Shown here: in pieces, positions 47,215-57,085 of the stretch
Layout: every line of letters starts with the position of its first letter
Position numbering within the stretch: the first letter of the stretch is position 1
NCBI GenBank assembly: GCA_963783785.1
Contig: CAWAOQ010000010.1
Span: 124,001 to 188,000, forward strand
Source of the DNA: CADEEN01 sp963783785
GTDB lineage: Bacteria; Pseudomonadota; Gammaproteobacteria; Burkholderiales; Burkholderiaceae_C
DNA: 64,000 nucleotides
Direction: 5' to 3'
Made by a program: the position numbers and the translations under genes
Notes under the pieces: model-generated
Seen by the model: only the letters and a program-made list of their open reading frames with translations
The model's database searches: none
What the model was told of the DNA's origin: nothing

Positions 47215-48276
47215 ATGCGCTGGGACATCTTCTGCCAGGTGATCGACAACCATGGCGACCTCGGGGTCTGTTGGCGCCTCGCCGCCGACCTCGCCTCGCG
47301 CGGCGAAGTCGTGCGGCTGTGGGTCGACGATGCGCGGGCGCTGGCCTGGATGGCGCCCCATGGCGCCAGCGGCGTCAGCGTGATCCGTTGGCTCGACCCG
47401 CTGCCGCCGCTCGCACCGGGCGACGTCGTGATCGAGGCCTTCGGCTGCAACCCGCCAGCGGCATTCGTCGCCCGCATGGCGGCGTCCACGCCACCACCGC
47501 TGTGGCTCGACCTCGAATACCTCAGCGCCGAGGCCTATGTCGACCGCAGCCACGGCCTGCCCTCGCCGCAGCAGCATGGCGCCGGCGCCGGGCTGACGAA
47601 ATGGTTCTTCTACCCCGGCTTCACGGCCGCCAGCGGTGGCCTGCTGCGCGAGTCCGATGCGCTCGACGCCCCGGATGCGGTCGCCTGCACCGCTTGGCTG
47701 GCCGAGCGTGGCGTGGCGGTGCGCGCCGGCGAACGCCGGGTCAGCCTGTTTGCCTATGCCGATGCACCGCTCGAGGCGCTGTTCGATCGCCTGGACGGCG
47801 AGCCGACCCTGGTGTTGCTGGCCGCCGGCGCGGCCCAGGCGCCGGCGCTGCGCTGCTTCGATCGGCAGGGCCGGCGCGGCCAGCACCTGCGGGCCCACGC
47901 GCTGCCGTGGCTCGACCAACCCGGCTACGACCGGTTGCTGCGCGCCTGCGACCTCAATTTCGCCCGCGGCGAGGACTCGATCGTGCGCGCGATGTGGGCC
48001 GGCGCACCGTTCGTGTGGCAGATCTACCCGCAACGGGACGGCGCACACGCCGGCAAGCTGGAGGCCCTGCTGGCCCGCCTGACCGACGGCTGCGAGCCGT
48101 CGCTGGCGGCGGCCGTGCGCCAACTCTGGCGAGCCTGGAACGGCCTGGCAGACTGGCCTGACGCGCTGCCGGAGGTGGCCGGCTGGCGCGCCCTGTGCAA
48201 GGCCTGGCGCGATCGCCTGGCCGCACAGATGGACCTCACCAGCCAGCTGCTGCGCTTCGTGGCGGCGAAACGGTAG
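47215..48276 (+). CDS. earP: EarP, EF-P arginine rhamnosyltransferase
   Basis: 353-residue GT-B glycosyltransferase that transfers rhamnose from dTDP-L-rhamnose to Arg32 of elongation factor P. It has the typical start 'RWDIFCQVIDNHGDLGVCWRL', with the catalytic Asp in 'DNHGD', and the C-terminal nucleotide-sugar site 'FARGEDSIVRAMWAGAPFVW' then 'IYPQRDGAH'. It is followed by efp 68 bp downstream; the pair is diagnostic of the Arg32 type of EF-P modification. The dTDP-rhamnose genes are not in this window. Confidence 0.94.
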   Translation: MRWDIFCQVIDNHGDLGVCWRLAADLASRGEVVRLWVDDARALAWMAPHGASGVSVIRWLDPLPPLAPGDVVIEAFGCNPPAAFVARMAASTPPPLWLDLEYLSAEAYVDRSHGLPSPQQHGAGAGLTKWFFYPGFTAASGGLLRESDALDAPDAVACTAWLAERGVAVRAGERRVSLFAYADAPLEALFDRLDGEPTLVLLAAGAAQAPALRCFDRQGRRGQHLRAHALPWLDQPGYDRLLRACDLNFARGEDSIVRAMWAGAPFVWQIYPQRDGAHAGKLEALLARLTDGCEPSLAAAVRQLWRAWNGLADWPDALPEVAGWRALCKAWRDRLAAQMDLTSQLLRFVAAKR

Positions 48277-48344
48277 AATTGCGGGCTTTGCGCACTGGGG
48301 TCGAACACCACGGGTGCGCCCCACAACTCAGACCGCAAGACACC

Positions 48345-48896
48345 ATGAAACTCGCTCAAGAAATCCGCGCCGGCAACGTCATCATGCAGGGCAAGGACCC
48401 GATGGTCGTGCTGAAGACCGAATACAGCCGCGGCGGCCGCAATTCGGCCACCGTCCGCATGAAGATGAAGAACCTGCTCAACGGCTCCGGCGCCGAAGTG
48501 GTCTTCAAGGCCGACGACAAGATGGACCAGATCGTGCTGGACAAGAAGGAGTGCACCTACTCCTACTTCGCCGACCCGATGTATGCCTTCATGGATCACG
48601 AGTACAACCAGTTCGAGGTCGAGGCCGAGAACATGGGCGACGCGATCAACTACCTCGAGGACGGCATGCCCGTCGAAGTGGTGTTCTACGACGGCAAGGC
48701 GATCTCGGTCGAACTGCCGACCAGCGTGGTGCGCGAGGTCAGCACCGAGCCCGCCGTCAAGGGCGACACCTCGGGCAAGGTCATGAAGCCGGCCAAGATC
48801 GCCACCGGTTTCGAGATCGCCGTGCCGCTGTTCGTCGAGAACGGCGACAAGATCGAGATCGACACCCGCACGCACGAGTACCGCAAGAGGGTGTGA
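48345..48896 (+). CDS. efp: Translation elongation factor P
   Basis: 183-residue factor that relieves ribosome stalling at polyproline. It has three OB-like domains. The modification site is Arg32 in 'YSRGGRNSATVR', where lysine-type EF-Ps have Lys. This agrees with EarP next door. The C-terminal signature is 'IEIDTRTHEYRKRV'. A perfect terminator follows. Confidence 0.97.
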   Translation: MKLAQEIRAGNVIMQGKDPMVVLKTEYSRGGRNSATVRMKMKNLLNGSGAEVVFKADDKMDQIVLDKKECTYSYFADPMYAFMDHEYNQFEVEAENMGDAINYLEDGMPVEVVFYDGKAISVELPTSVVREVSTEPAVKGDTSGKVMKPAKIATGFEIAVPLFVENGDKIEIDTRTHEYRKRV

Positions 48897-48918
48897 CACC
48901 TGCCGCAGACAGGACAGC

Positions 48919-48943
48919 GGGCACCCGGTGGGTGCCCTTTTTT
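48919..48943 (+). terminator. Rho-independent terminator of efp
   Basis: GGGCACCC/GGGTGCCC stem (48919-48926 with 48930-48937), three-base loop, then six Ts, 22 bp after the efp stop. Confidence 0.92.
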
Positions 48944-48966
48944 CTGCGCGTTGCATCATCCAGGGC

Positions 48967-49920
48967 ATGGCTTTCGACTTCGACGCCGCGGTGACGGCAC
49001 CGTTTCGCATGCAGCCCGGCCTGCGCCGCATGGCGCCTGGCGCATCGCACCTGACGCCGATGCTGCCGGGTTCGCGCCACCAGCGCGAGAAGCTCGCGGT
49101 GCTGTGCGCCAACCCGGCGCAGGCGCTGCAGGCCGTCGCCGGGTTCGATGCGCAGCCCGCGCTGCACGCGCTGGCCGCCCATGCGGCGCACGAACACCCC
49201 GGAGACTTCGCGTGGGACGGTGAACGCGCCACCGCGCCGGCACTGGGTGTCGCGGTGCGCGGCGACCGCATCGAAGAGATCGCCGCCGGCCGCTTCGGAC
49301 TGGGTGACGAGGTGGCGCGTTGCATTCGCGGGTTGCCTGAGGCGTGGCGCCTGGCCGGCCTGCTCAGCCTGGCCTTCATCGAGGACTTTGCGCTGGTCGA
49401 TGGCCAGACGGGCACGCTGCCGTGGCTGGCGGTGGCGCTGCCCTCGCACTGGGCGCCAGCGGACAAGATCGGCCGCCACTTCCGCGAGGTCCACGCCCCG
49501 GTGGCCGACAACGCGCTGCTGCTGCGCGCCGGCGACCACCTGATGCGCATGGTCAGCGGCCCCGAGCGATGGGAGCGCTTCGTCTGGAACGTCACCCGCC
49601 ATCCCCGCCTCAATGCCCATCCGGCGGCGATCGATCACGCACCGTGGCCGGCCGATGCCTTCGCCGATGGCCAGGCGCTGCGGGCATGGTGGCGCACCGA
49701 GCACCAGACCTTCATACCGCTGCCGGACCGGGGCCAAGCGGTGTTCACGATCCATGTCGAGACCGCGCCGCTGGCCGTCGCGATCGACAGCCCCGCCAAA
49801 GCCGCTCGCCTGCATGACGCCGTCGCCACGATGAGCGATGCGGTGCTGGCCTATCGCAGCCTCGCCAGCGTGCGCGCTGCGCTGCTGGCCTGGCTGGCGG
49901 CACGCGCGGCCGCAGCTTGA
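48967..49920 (+). CDS. DUF3445 heme-dependent oxidative N-demethylase-like protein
   Basis: 317-residue protein of the DUF3445/HODM family, whose characterised members demethylate small amines such as dimethylamine using a heme. It shows 'PFRMQPGLRRM', 'VALPSHWAPADKIGRHFREVHAPV', 'RFVWNVTRHPRLNAHP' and 'FRTEHQTF'-like 'WRTEHQTFIPLPD'. The partner subunits (ferredoxin reductase, GCV_T-like) that accompany true HODM are absent here, so the biological substrate is open. It begins 24 bp after the efp terminator and is 7 bp from mnmC, with which it is probably cotranscribed. Confidence 0.8.
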   Translation: MAFDFDAAVTAPFRMQPGLRRMAPGASHLTPMLPGSRHQREKLAVLCANPAQALQAVAGFDAQPALHALAAHAAHEHPGDFAWDGERATAPALGVAVRGDRIEEIAAGRFGLGDEVARCIRGLPEAWRLAGLLSLAFIEDFALVDGQTGTLPWLAVALPSHWAPADKIGRHFREVHAPVADNALLLRAGDHLMRMVSGPERWERFVWNVTRHPRLNAHPAAIDHAPWPADAFADGQALRAWWRTEHQTFIPLPDRGQAVFTIHVETAPLAVAIDSPAKAARLHDAVATMSDAVLAYRSLASVRAALLAWLAARAAAA

Positions 49921-49927
49921 AGGCCAC

Positions 49928-51845
49928 GTGAAGACCACGCCGATCGTCAGTGCCGCGGTCGACTTCGGCGACCCCGTCGCCATCCGCGCGCCGGCCTACG
50001 ACGATGTCTACCACCCACGCCAGGGTGCCTTCGAGCAGGCGCGCCAGGTGTTCCTGGGCGGCAACGGGCTGCCCGAGCGCTGGCGGGGCCGCGCACGGTT
50101 CGCGATCCTCGAAACCGGGTTCGGGCTGGGCAACAACTTCCTCGCCACCTGGGCCGCCTGGCGCGACGACCCGCTCCGCTGCGAGCGCCTGACTTTCGTC
50201 TCGATCGAAAAGCATCCGCTGACCCCGGCCGATCTGGCGCGCGCCCATGCCGCGTCGCCGGCCCCCGCGCTGGCCCGGCAGTTGGTCGATGCGTGGCCGC
50301 CGTCAACCTGCAACCTGCACAGCCTCGAATTCGACGGCGGCCGTGTGCACCTGCTGCTGGCGTTCGGCGATGTGCAGGCCTGGGCACGCGCACTGGTGGC
50401 GCGCATCGACGCCTTCTACCTCGATGGCTTCGCACCGGCGCGCAACCCGGCGATGTGGGACCGCGGCGTGTTCTCGATGCTCGCTCGACTGGCCGCCCCC
50501 GGCGCCACTGCCGCCACCTGGAGCGCGGCCCGCGCGGTGCGCGACGGCCTGCAAGGCGCCGGCTTCGTCGTGCATGCCGCGGTCGGCAGCGGCGGCAAGC
50601 GCGACATCACGCTGGCCCGCTATGCACCGCGCTTCGTCGCGCCGGCGCCGCCCGGCCGCGCGATGCCGGCCGAGCCGCCCAGCCACGCGCTGGTCGTCGG
50701 CGGCGGATTGGCGGGCGCGATGAGTGCCGCGGCACTCGCCCGCCAAGGCATCGCCTGCACCGTGATCGATCGCCACGCCGAGCCCGCTGCCGAGACCTCC
50801 GGCAACCCCGCCGGCCTCTTCCACGGTGCGGTGATGGGCCACGACGGCCCGCACGCGCGGCTGCACCGTGCGTCGGCGCTGCGGATGGCCTCGACCGCAC
50901 GCGCTGCGCTGGCCCGCGGCGTGCCGGGCCGGGCCGACGGCCTGTTGCGCCTCGAGACGCAACTGGCGTGGCCGGCAATGCAGGCCCTGGTCGAGCGCCA
51001 GGGGCTGCCATCGGCCTACGTGCAGGCCCTTGACGCCGATGCCGCGTCGGCGCATGCCGGCACCCGCGTGCTGCATCCGGCCTGGTTCTACCCCGCTGGC
51101 GGTTGGATCGACCCGGCCGCGTTGGTGCGCGATGCGCTCGCCACGCCGGGCGTGGCCTGGCGCGGTGTGACGCCGGTGCAGCGCATCGCGCGCCACGGCA
51201 ACGACTGGCAACTGTTCGATCGCGACAACCGCGCGATCGATGCCGCGCCGATGCTGGTGCTGGCCGCCGCCGCCGATGCGCTGCGCCTGGCTGCCTTGCC
51301 GCCGCAGTGGCTGAAGCGCCAGCGCGGCCAGGTCAGCTGGGCCGGCGATGGCGCCACGCCATGGCGGCCGCAGATGCCGGTCGCCAGCGGCGGCTACGTG
51401 CTGCCGATGGCCGATGGCCGCCTGCTGTTCGGCGCCACCAGCCGTGACGACGACGACGATCCCGCCGTCCGCGTCGGTGACCACGCGGACAACCTTGCGC
51501 GTGTCGCGCAGTGGCTCGGCGACGCCTCGTTGCCCGATCCCGCCATGCTCGCCGGCCGCGTCGGCTGGCGCGCCGTCACGCCCGATCGTCTGCCGCTGGT
51601 CGGGCCGGTGCCGGCATTCGATGCGCCGCGCCCGGCCCGCGCCGATGCACCACGCCTGCTGCCGCGCCAACCGGGACTGTGGCTGCACAGTGGCCTGGGC
51701 TCGCGCGGGCTGACCACCGCGGCGCTCGGCGGAGAGCTGCTCGCCGCCTGGGCCAGCGGCACTGCCCTGGCCCGTCGAATCCGACCTGGTCGATGCCGTC
51801 GATCCGGCGCGCTGGCTGGTGCGCTACGGAGTTGCCCCGATGTGA
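49928..51845 (+). CDS. mnmC: Bifunctional tRNA (mnm5s2U34) methyltransferase/oxidoreductase MnmC, interrupted by one frameshift
   Basis: Performs the last two steps of mnm5s2U synthesis at the wobble base of tRNAs. The N-terminal methyltransferase domain has the SAM motif 'ILETGFGLGNNFL' and 'YLDGFAPARNPAMW'. The C-terminal FAD domain begins 'ALVVGGGLAGAMSAAALARQG' (near residue 257) with 'TSGNPAGLFHGAV'. The frame is lost at the GG 51769-51770. One base later it gives the expected end 'PVESDLVDAVDPARWLVRY' and the stop at 51843-51845. The repaired length is 638 residues. GTG 49928 starts 7 bp after the previous gene. Confidence 0.9.
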
Positions 51846-51908
51846 CGGGCGGCGCAGGCGGTCCAGACTGCCCGCTCCGGGCCTCGGCCCTCGCATACGG
51901 GAGATCGC

Positions 51909-52976
51909 ATGAAGCTGCTCACCAAGGCCCTTGCCGCTGTCATCGCCATGCTGGGGGCCACCGGCGCCACGCTGGCACAGGACAACAAGCTGCGCCTTCT
52001 CACCTGGGCCGACTACGCACCCAAGGAGGTGGTCGATCAGTTCACCAAGGAAACCGGCATCGCGGTCGAGATCACGCTGTCGAACAACGAGGAGATGATC
52101 TCCAAGCTGCGCGCCACCGGCGGCGCCGGCTTCGACCTGGCCCAGCCGTCGCAGGACCGCATTACCGGGCCGCAGCAGGAATTCGGCATCTACAAGCCGA
52201 TGGACCTGACGAAGCTGAAGACCGAGCTGTTCATCGCGTCGATGCTCGACGCGACGAAGAAGAACACCACGCTGGCGGGCAAGGTGTACGGCTTGCCGCA
52301 CATCTGGGGCACCGATGGCCTCGTCGTCAACACCAAGCTGGCCAAGATGGCCGACTACCCCGACCTGTGCAAGCCCGAGTACAAGGGCAAGACCGCCGTG
52401 CGGCTGAAGCGCCCGACGCTGCTGGCGTTCGCGTTCGCTGCCGGCAAGGACCCGTTCGCGCTGTACGGCGACCCCAAGGCCTACGCCGCGCTGATGGACG
52501 AGACCGGCAAGACGCTCGCCGCCTGCAAGGCCAACCTGAAGTTCTTCTGGGACAACAAGGACCAGTTGCTCAACGGCATGCGCTCGGGCGAAATCGTCGG
52601 CGCGATGATGTGGGACACCGGCGGCTGGAAGCTCAACGCCGACAGCGCCGACATCCAGTACATCGCCCCGAAGGCCGGCGCCATGGGCTGGATCGACACC
52701 TTCGCGATTCCTGCCAAGGGCCGCAACGACGCTGCCGCGTATGCCTGGATCAACTTCAACATGCGCCCGGAAATCGCCGCCAAGGTGGCGACCTCGGCCG
52801 GCAACTTCACCGCCTCCAAAGGCGCTGACCAGTTGATGGACGCCAAGCTGAAGTCGCAATTCGCCGCCAGTTTCCCCGAAGCGGCGTTGAAGAACATCAA
52901 GTGGTACCCGGCGGTGCCCGCCGGCATCGAGGAAATCGAAGGCCGCGTGCTGGATCGCGTGAAGGCGGCGAATTGA
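51909..52976 (+). CDS. Polyamine-type ABC transporter substrate-binding protein (PotD/PotF family)
   Basis: 355-residue periplasmic binding protein. The signal peptide 'LLTKALAAVIAMLGATGATLAQ' is followed by the mature start 'DNKLRLLTWADYAPKEVVDQF', typical of PotD/PotF. It also has 'GKVYGLPHIWGTDGLVVNT' and 'GEIVGAMMWDTGGWKLN'. It leads the cluster with an ATPase and two permeases, so it selects spermidine, putrescine or a related cation. The ligand cannot be assigned by eye. Confidence 0.9.
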   Translation: MKLLTKALAAVIAMLGATGATLAQDNKLRLLTWADYAPKEVVDQFTKETGIAVEITLSNNEEMISKLRATGGAGFDLAQPSQDRITGPQQEFGIYKPMDLTKLKTELFIASMLDATKKNTTLAGKVYGLPHIWGTDGLVVNTKLAKMADYPDLCKPEYKGKTAVRLKRPTLLAFAFAAGKDPFALYGDPKAYAALMDETGKTLAACKANLKFFWDNKDQLLNGMRSGEIVGAMMWDTGGWKLNADSADIQYIAPKAGAMGWIDTFAIPAKGRNDAAAYAWINFNMRPEIAAKVATSAGNFTASKGADQLMDAKLKSQFAASFPEAALKNIKWYPAVPAGIEEIEGRVLDRVKAAN

Positions 52977-53051
52977 CGGCCCCAAGTTCACGGCGTTCGC
53001 TGTCCCCACGGCGCGCTCAACCGGCTTGGCAGCGCAACCGCGCCGGTTGAG

Positions 53052-54146
53052 GTGACGTCAGACCTCCAGGTCGATCGCGTCGTCAAGCGCTTCGGCGACC
53101 ACACGGCCGTCGAAGCGTTGTCGTTCGAGGTCGCGCGCGGCAGCTTCTTCTCGATCCTCGGCCCGTCGGGCTGCGGCAAGACCACGCTGCTGCGCATGAT
53201 CGCCGGCTTCTCGGCGCCCGACGCGGGCGACATCCTGATCGGCGGCCGCTCGATGCGGGGCGTGGCGCCGAACCGGCGGCCGGTGAACATGGTGTTCCAG
53301 CACCTGGCCCTGTTCCCGATGATGTCGGTCGGCGAGAACGTGGCCTACGGCCTGACCCAGCGCGGCGTGGCCCGGGTCGAGATCAGTCGTCGCGTCGGCG
53401 AGATGCTCGAACGCGTCGGCCTGGCCGGCGCCGAGGCCAAGCGCGTCGACCAGCTGTCGGGCGGCCAACGCCAGCGCGTGGCGATCGCGCGCAGCCTGGT
53501 GCTCGAACCCACGCTGCTGTTGCTCGACGAACCGCTCGGCGCGTTGGACCTGAAGCTGCGCGAACACATGAAGATCGAACTGAAGCAGTTGCAGGCCGCT
53601 TTCGGCACGACCTTCGTCTACATCACGCACGACCAGTCGGAGGCACTGGTCCTGTCCGACCATGTGGCGGTCATGAACCGCGGCCGCTTCGAGCAGGTCG
53701 GCACGCCGCAGTCGCTGTACTACGAGCCGCAGACACCGTTCGTGGCCGGTTTCGTCGGCGCCAACAACCGCTTTGCCGGCCGCGCGACCGCCGTGCACGG
53801 CGATCGCGTCACGCTGACCAGCGACGCCGGCCTGGTGCTGCAGGCCCGTGCGCAGGGCCGTCTGGCCGCTGGCGATGCGGTCGAAGCCTTCGTGCGGCCC
53901 GAGGTTGCCTGCCTGGCACGCGGCGCCGCCGAGTTGCCCGCCGACCAGCCCCGCTACGACGCCAGCGTCGAGAGCCTGCTCTTCGACGGCGCCAGCTCGG
54001 CGGTGCTGCTGCGCGAATCGTCGAGCCGCACCGAAATCCGCGTGACCTTGCCGCAGACCGGCCGCTTCGCCGATCTGCGTGTCGGCGAGCCGGTGGCATT
54101 CGGCTTCGACCCGCAACGCGCGGTGTGCTTCGCGGCGCCACCATGA
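53052..54146 (+). CDS. potA: Polyamine-type ABC transporter ATP-binding protein
   Basis: 364-residue importer ATPase with Walker A GPSGCGKT (about 36-43), Q-loop 'NMVFQHLALFP', signature LSGGQRQR, Walker B 'LLLLDEPLGALD', H-loop 'THDQSEAL' and a C-terminal TOBE domain ('FGFDPQRAVCF'). It lies 75 bp after the binding-protein gene and overlaps the permease start (ATGA). Gene symbol by family resemblance to PotA/PotG. Confidence 0.9.
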   Translation: MTSDLQVDRVVKRFGDHTAVEALSFEVARGSFFSILGPSGCGKTTLLRMIAGFSAPDAGDILIGGRSMRGVAPNRRPVNMVFQHLALFPMMSVGENVAYGLTQRGVARVEISRRVGEMLERVGLAGAEAKRVDQLSGGQRQRVAIARSLVLEPTLLLLDEPLGALDLKLREHMKIELKQLQAAFGTTFVYITHDQSEALVLSDHVAVMNRGRFEQVGTPQSLYYEPQTPFVAGFVGANNRFAGRATAVHGDRVTLTSDAGLVLQARAQGRLAAGDAVEAFVRPEVACLARGAAELPADQPRYDASVESLLFDGASSAVLLRESSSRTEIRVTLPQTGRFADLRVGEPVAFGFDPQRAVCFAAPP

Positions 54147-55027
54147 CGCCCGACACGCGCCGCGCTGCGCTGCAGGCGCGCCTGCTGCTGTTGCTGATGC
54201 TCGCACCGGCGCTGCTGTGGCTGGTGGGCCTGATCGTGTTGCCGCACGTCGAGTTGGCGCTGCTGTCGCTGCGCTCGCGCGTCGCCCCGCGGGTCTACGA
54301 GTTCAGCCTGCGCCAGTACGGCACCTTCTTCGAGGAGCCGCTGTACTGGCACACCTTCGTGCGCACCGCGGTGATGTCGGTCGTGGCCACCGCGTGCACG
54401 CTGCTGCTGGCGTTTCCGATCGCCTGGACCATCGCCAAGCTGGTGCGGGGTCGGCCGCGCTCGCTGCTGTTCATGGTCTGCATGATCCCGTTCTGGGTCA
54501 GTGAAACGGTGCGCACGCTGGGTTGGACGATCCTGCTGCGCGAGTCGGGCGTGTTGCCGACCCTGCTGGTCGGGGCTGGGCTGGCGCCAGCGCCGCCCGA
54601 GCTGCTCTACCACGACGCCACCATCCTCGTCGGCCTGGTCTACACCTCCCTGCTGTTCATGGTCGTGCCATTGATCGGCGCCCTCGAGTCGCTCGACGAT
54701 TCGCTGATCGAGGCCGCGTACAACCTCGGCGGCAGCGGGCCGTCGATCCTTTGGCGCATCGTCATTCCGCACGCGGCGCCGGGCATCGTCGCCGGCTGCA
54801 TCGTGGTGTTCATGCTCACGCTGGGCAACTACCTCACACCCACGTTGCTCGGCGGCAAGAACTCGCTGTGGTTCACCGAACAGATCTACACGCAGTTCAT
54901 CACCCGCTTCAACTGGGAACAGGGTGCGGCGTTCGGTTTCCTGCTGCTGATCCTGTCGACGCTGATCGTGTGGTTGGGACTCCGGCTCAGCGGACAACGT
55001 TTCGGCGACGTGATGAGGCGCACATGA
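54143..55027 (+). CDS. potB: Polyamine-type ABC transporter permease, first subunit
   Basis: 294-residue inner-membrane permease (BPD_transp_1), six helices. The EAA loop contacting the ATPase is 'EAAYNLGGSGPSILWRIVIP'. ATG 54143 overlaps the potA stop. The normal partner potC would be expected to follow at once, but here 499 bp intervene. The frame ends normally, so the gene itself appears intact. Confidence 0.9.
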   Translation: MTPDTRRAALQARLLLLLMLAPALLWLVGLIVLPHVELALLSLRSRVAPRVYEFSLRQYGTFFEEPLYWHTFVRTAVMSVVATACTLLLAFPIAWTIAKLVRGRPRSLLFMVCMIPFWVSETVRTLGWTILLRESGVLPTLLVGAGLAPAPPELLYHDATILVGLVYTSLLFMVVPLIGALESLDDSLIEAAYNLGGSGPSILWRIVIPHAAPGIVAGCIVVFMLTLGNYLTPTLLGGKNSLWFTEQIYTQFITRFNWEQGAAFGFLLLILSTLIVWLGLRLSGQRFGDVMRRT

Positions 55028-55526
55028 GCGTGCCGACGAGACCCTTCCCGGTCTGGATGCCGCTTCGCGGCCCGTTGCGGCAGTCTGCGTGTGTCCGCCT
55101 CTGTGCGTGCCTGCATCGGCGCGAGCAAGGCGGCGGGTGGCGTTCGAGGTCGCGCACGCCACCCCTGGTTCTGCAACGGGGCAGCCGGGCAGCGCACGGC
55201 GCGCATGTGAGGCGCCGAGCAGCACAGGGTGCGGGGCCCGCGCGCGCAGCGCGCATCGTGATCTGACTCGGCGCGCCTGTCCGAGCGCAGCGAACGCAGT
55301 GAGCGCAGCGAGTTGCGCGACGGGGCCACGGACCCGAGCAGCGCAGGGCAGTCTGAGCGCAGCGAAGACCGCCTCAGCTGCGCGCCGTGCGCTGCCCGGC
55401 TGCCCCGTTGCCGCGCCACCACCAGCAACGCGGACTTCGAGTGAAACCTGCGCCCGGCAAGCTGCCGCTGCACGCCGGCGCCGTTGACGTGCCGTGCAAA
55501 GTGCAAAGCGCAGTGGAGCCATCGAC
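55028..55526 (+). repeat. 499-bp spacer with a large inverted repeat between potB and potC
   Basis: No gene is supported here, although both neighbours are in one operon. It contains two perfect 33-bp arms, 55173-55205 and 55379-55411, which are exact reverse complements and enclose 173 bp. Inside the loop the unit GAGCGCAGCGA occurs in repeated, slightly varied form (about 55282-55312 and again about 55354-55366). Sequence outside the arms is also imperfectly symmetric. This looks like a miniature inverted-repeat or REP-type element inserted into the operon. No target-site duplication was identified. Confidence 0.7.
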
Positions 55527-56381
55527 ATGATCGCGTCGCTCCCGCGTCCACCCTGGCTGCGCACCGCCACGGTCGTCTATGCGCTGGCGTTCTTCGCCTT
55601 CCTGTTTCTGCCGCTGGCGGTGGTGGCCCTGTTCGCATTCAACGATGCACCGTATCCGGCGCCGCCATGGCGGGGTTTCACCTGGGACTGGTTCACCGGG
55701 CACGGCGACGCCCGTCGCGTCGGCCTGTTCGCCGATGGGCCGCTGCTGGCAAGTGTCTGGACCAGCGTGGTCGTCGCCAGTTGGGTGACGCTGCTGTCGG
55801 TCGCGGTGGGCACGGCCAACGCATTCCTGCTCGAGCGTGCGACGTTCCGCGGCAAGTCCGCGCTGTCGTTGCTGATGCTGGCGCCGCTGGTGATCCCCGG
55901 GGTGATCCTCGGTATTTCGATCCTCGCCTTCGCCAGCCGGCTGGCGCAGCTGGCCGACGACCTGTTTGCCTGGGAATTGAGCTTCCTTCGGCCCGGTCTG
56001 CCGCTGGTCGTGCTGGGCCAGTTTTCCTACATCGTCTCGATCGCCACGCTGACCATCGCAGCCCGGCTCAAGCGCTTCGACACCACGCTCGAAGAGGCGG
56101 CCTTCAATCTCGGCGCGTCGCGCATCTCGGTGTTCACCGGCATCGTCCTGCCGTACCTGCGCCCATCGCTGATCGGCGCCGCGGCGATCTCGTTCCTGAT
56201 GTCGTTCGAGAACTTCAACACCACGCTGATGCTGGTGGGCTCGGATCCGCCTCTGACGGTGATGATGTACGGTCGCATGCGAGAGGGTGCGAGCCCCGTG
56301 CTGAATGCCGTCAGCCTGTTCCTGATGCTGGGCTCGGCCTTGCTGGCGCTGGCATTGATGCGCCGGCGTGACCCGGGCTGA
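55527..56381 (+). CDS. potC: Polyamine-type ABC transporter permease, second subunit
   Basis: 284-residue permease with six helices and the EAA motif 'EEAAFNLGASRISVFTGIVL'. ATG 55527 with GGAG nine bases upstream; the frame is open a little further upstream but that part lies in the spacer element. Because of the spacer, expression depends on read-through of a 173-bp-loop hairpin or on a promoter inside the spacer. It ends one base before the rpiA stop on the opposite strand. Confidence 0.9.
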   Translation: MIASLPRPPWLRTATVVYALAFFAFLFLPLAVVALFAFNDAPYPAPPWRGFTWDWFTGHGDARRVGLFADGPLLASVWTSVVVASWVTLLSVAVGTANAFLLERATFRGKSALSLLMLAPLVIPGVILGISILAFASRLAQLADDLFAWELSFLRPGLPLVVLGQFSYIVSIATLTIAARLKRFDTTLEEAAFNLGASRISVFTGIVLPYLRPSLIGAAAISFLMSFENFNTTLMLVGSDPPLTVMMYGRMREGASPVLNAVSLFLMLGSALLALALMRRRDPG

Positions 56382-56382
56382 T

Positions 56383-57045
56383 TCAGTCGAACTGCAGGCG
56401 CTGCACGCCGGCGGCGGTGCCGAGCAGGCACACGCGCGCGCGGTGCCGCGCGAAGATGCCCACCGCGACCACGCCCGGCCACTGATTGATTTCGGTTTCG
56501 AGTGCCAGCGGATCCGTGATCGACAAACCATGCACGTCGAGCAGCGGGTGGCCGTTGTCGGTGGTCACGCCGACCCGCAGCACAGGATTGCCGCCGAGGG
56601 CGCGAAAGCGCCGAGCCACCTGCTCGCGCGCCATCTCGATCACTTCCACCGGCAGCGCGAACTTGCCCAGCACGGCCACGCGCTTGCTTTCGTCGGCGAT
56701 GCAGACGAAGCGCTCGGCCAGGTCGGCGACGATCTTCTCGCGCGTCAGCGCGGCGCCGCCGCCCTTGATCATGCAGCCGTGGCCATCGATCTCGTCGGCA
56801 CCGTCGATGTAGACCGGCAGCCGCTCGACCTCGTTGGCATCGAACACGCGGATGCCGAGCGCACGCAGACGTTCGGTGCTCTGTGCCGAACTCGACACCG
56901 CGCCGGCGATGCGATCCTTGATGCCCCCCAGCGCGTCGATGAACTTGTTCACCGTCGAGCCGGTGCCGACGCCGACGACACTGCCCGGCACCACGTAGTC
57001 GAGCGCGGCCTGCCCGACCAGGGTCTTCAACTCGTCTTGGGTCAT
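56383..57045 (-). CDS. rpiA: Ribose-5-phosphate isomerase A
   Basis: 220-residue enzyme of the pentose phosphate pathway interconverting ribose- and ribulose-5-phosphate. It has the motifs 'VGVGTGSTVNKFIDAL', 'YIDGADEIDGHGCMIKGGG' and 'ALTREKIVA', with the catalytic Glu after the KGGG loop. The C-terminus reads 'VVAVGIFARHRARVCLLGT'. Divergent from pyrD with 40 bp between the starts; convergent with potC. Confidence 0.96.
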   Translation of the reverse strand: MTQDELKTLVGQAALDYVVPGSVVGVGTGSTVNKFIDALGGIKDRIAGAVSSSAQSTERLRALGIRVFDANEVERLPVYIDGADEIDGHGCMIKGGGAALTREKIVADLAERFVCIADESKRVAVLGKFALPVEVIEMAREQVARRFRALGGNPVLRVGVTTDNGHPLLDVHGLSITDPLALETEINQWPGVVAVGIFARHRARVCLLGTAAGVQRLQFD

Positions 57046-57085
57046 CGACGCCAGCCTCGAAGTGTTTGCGAGAATGTCGCAAATT

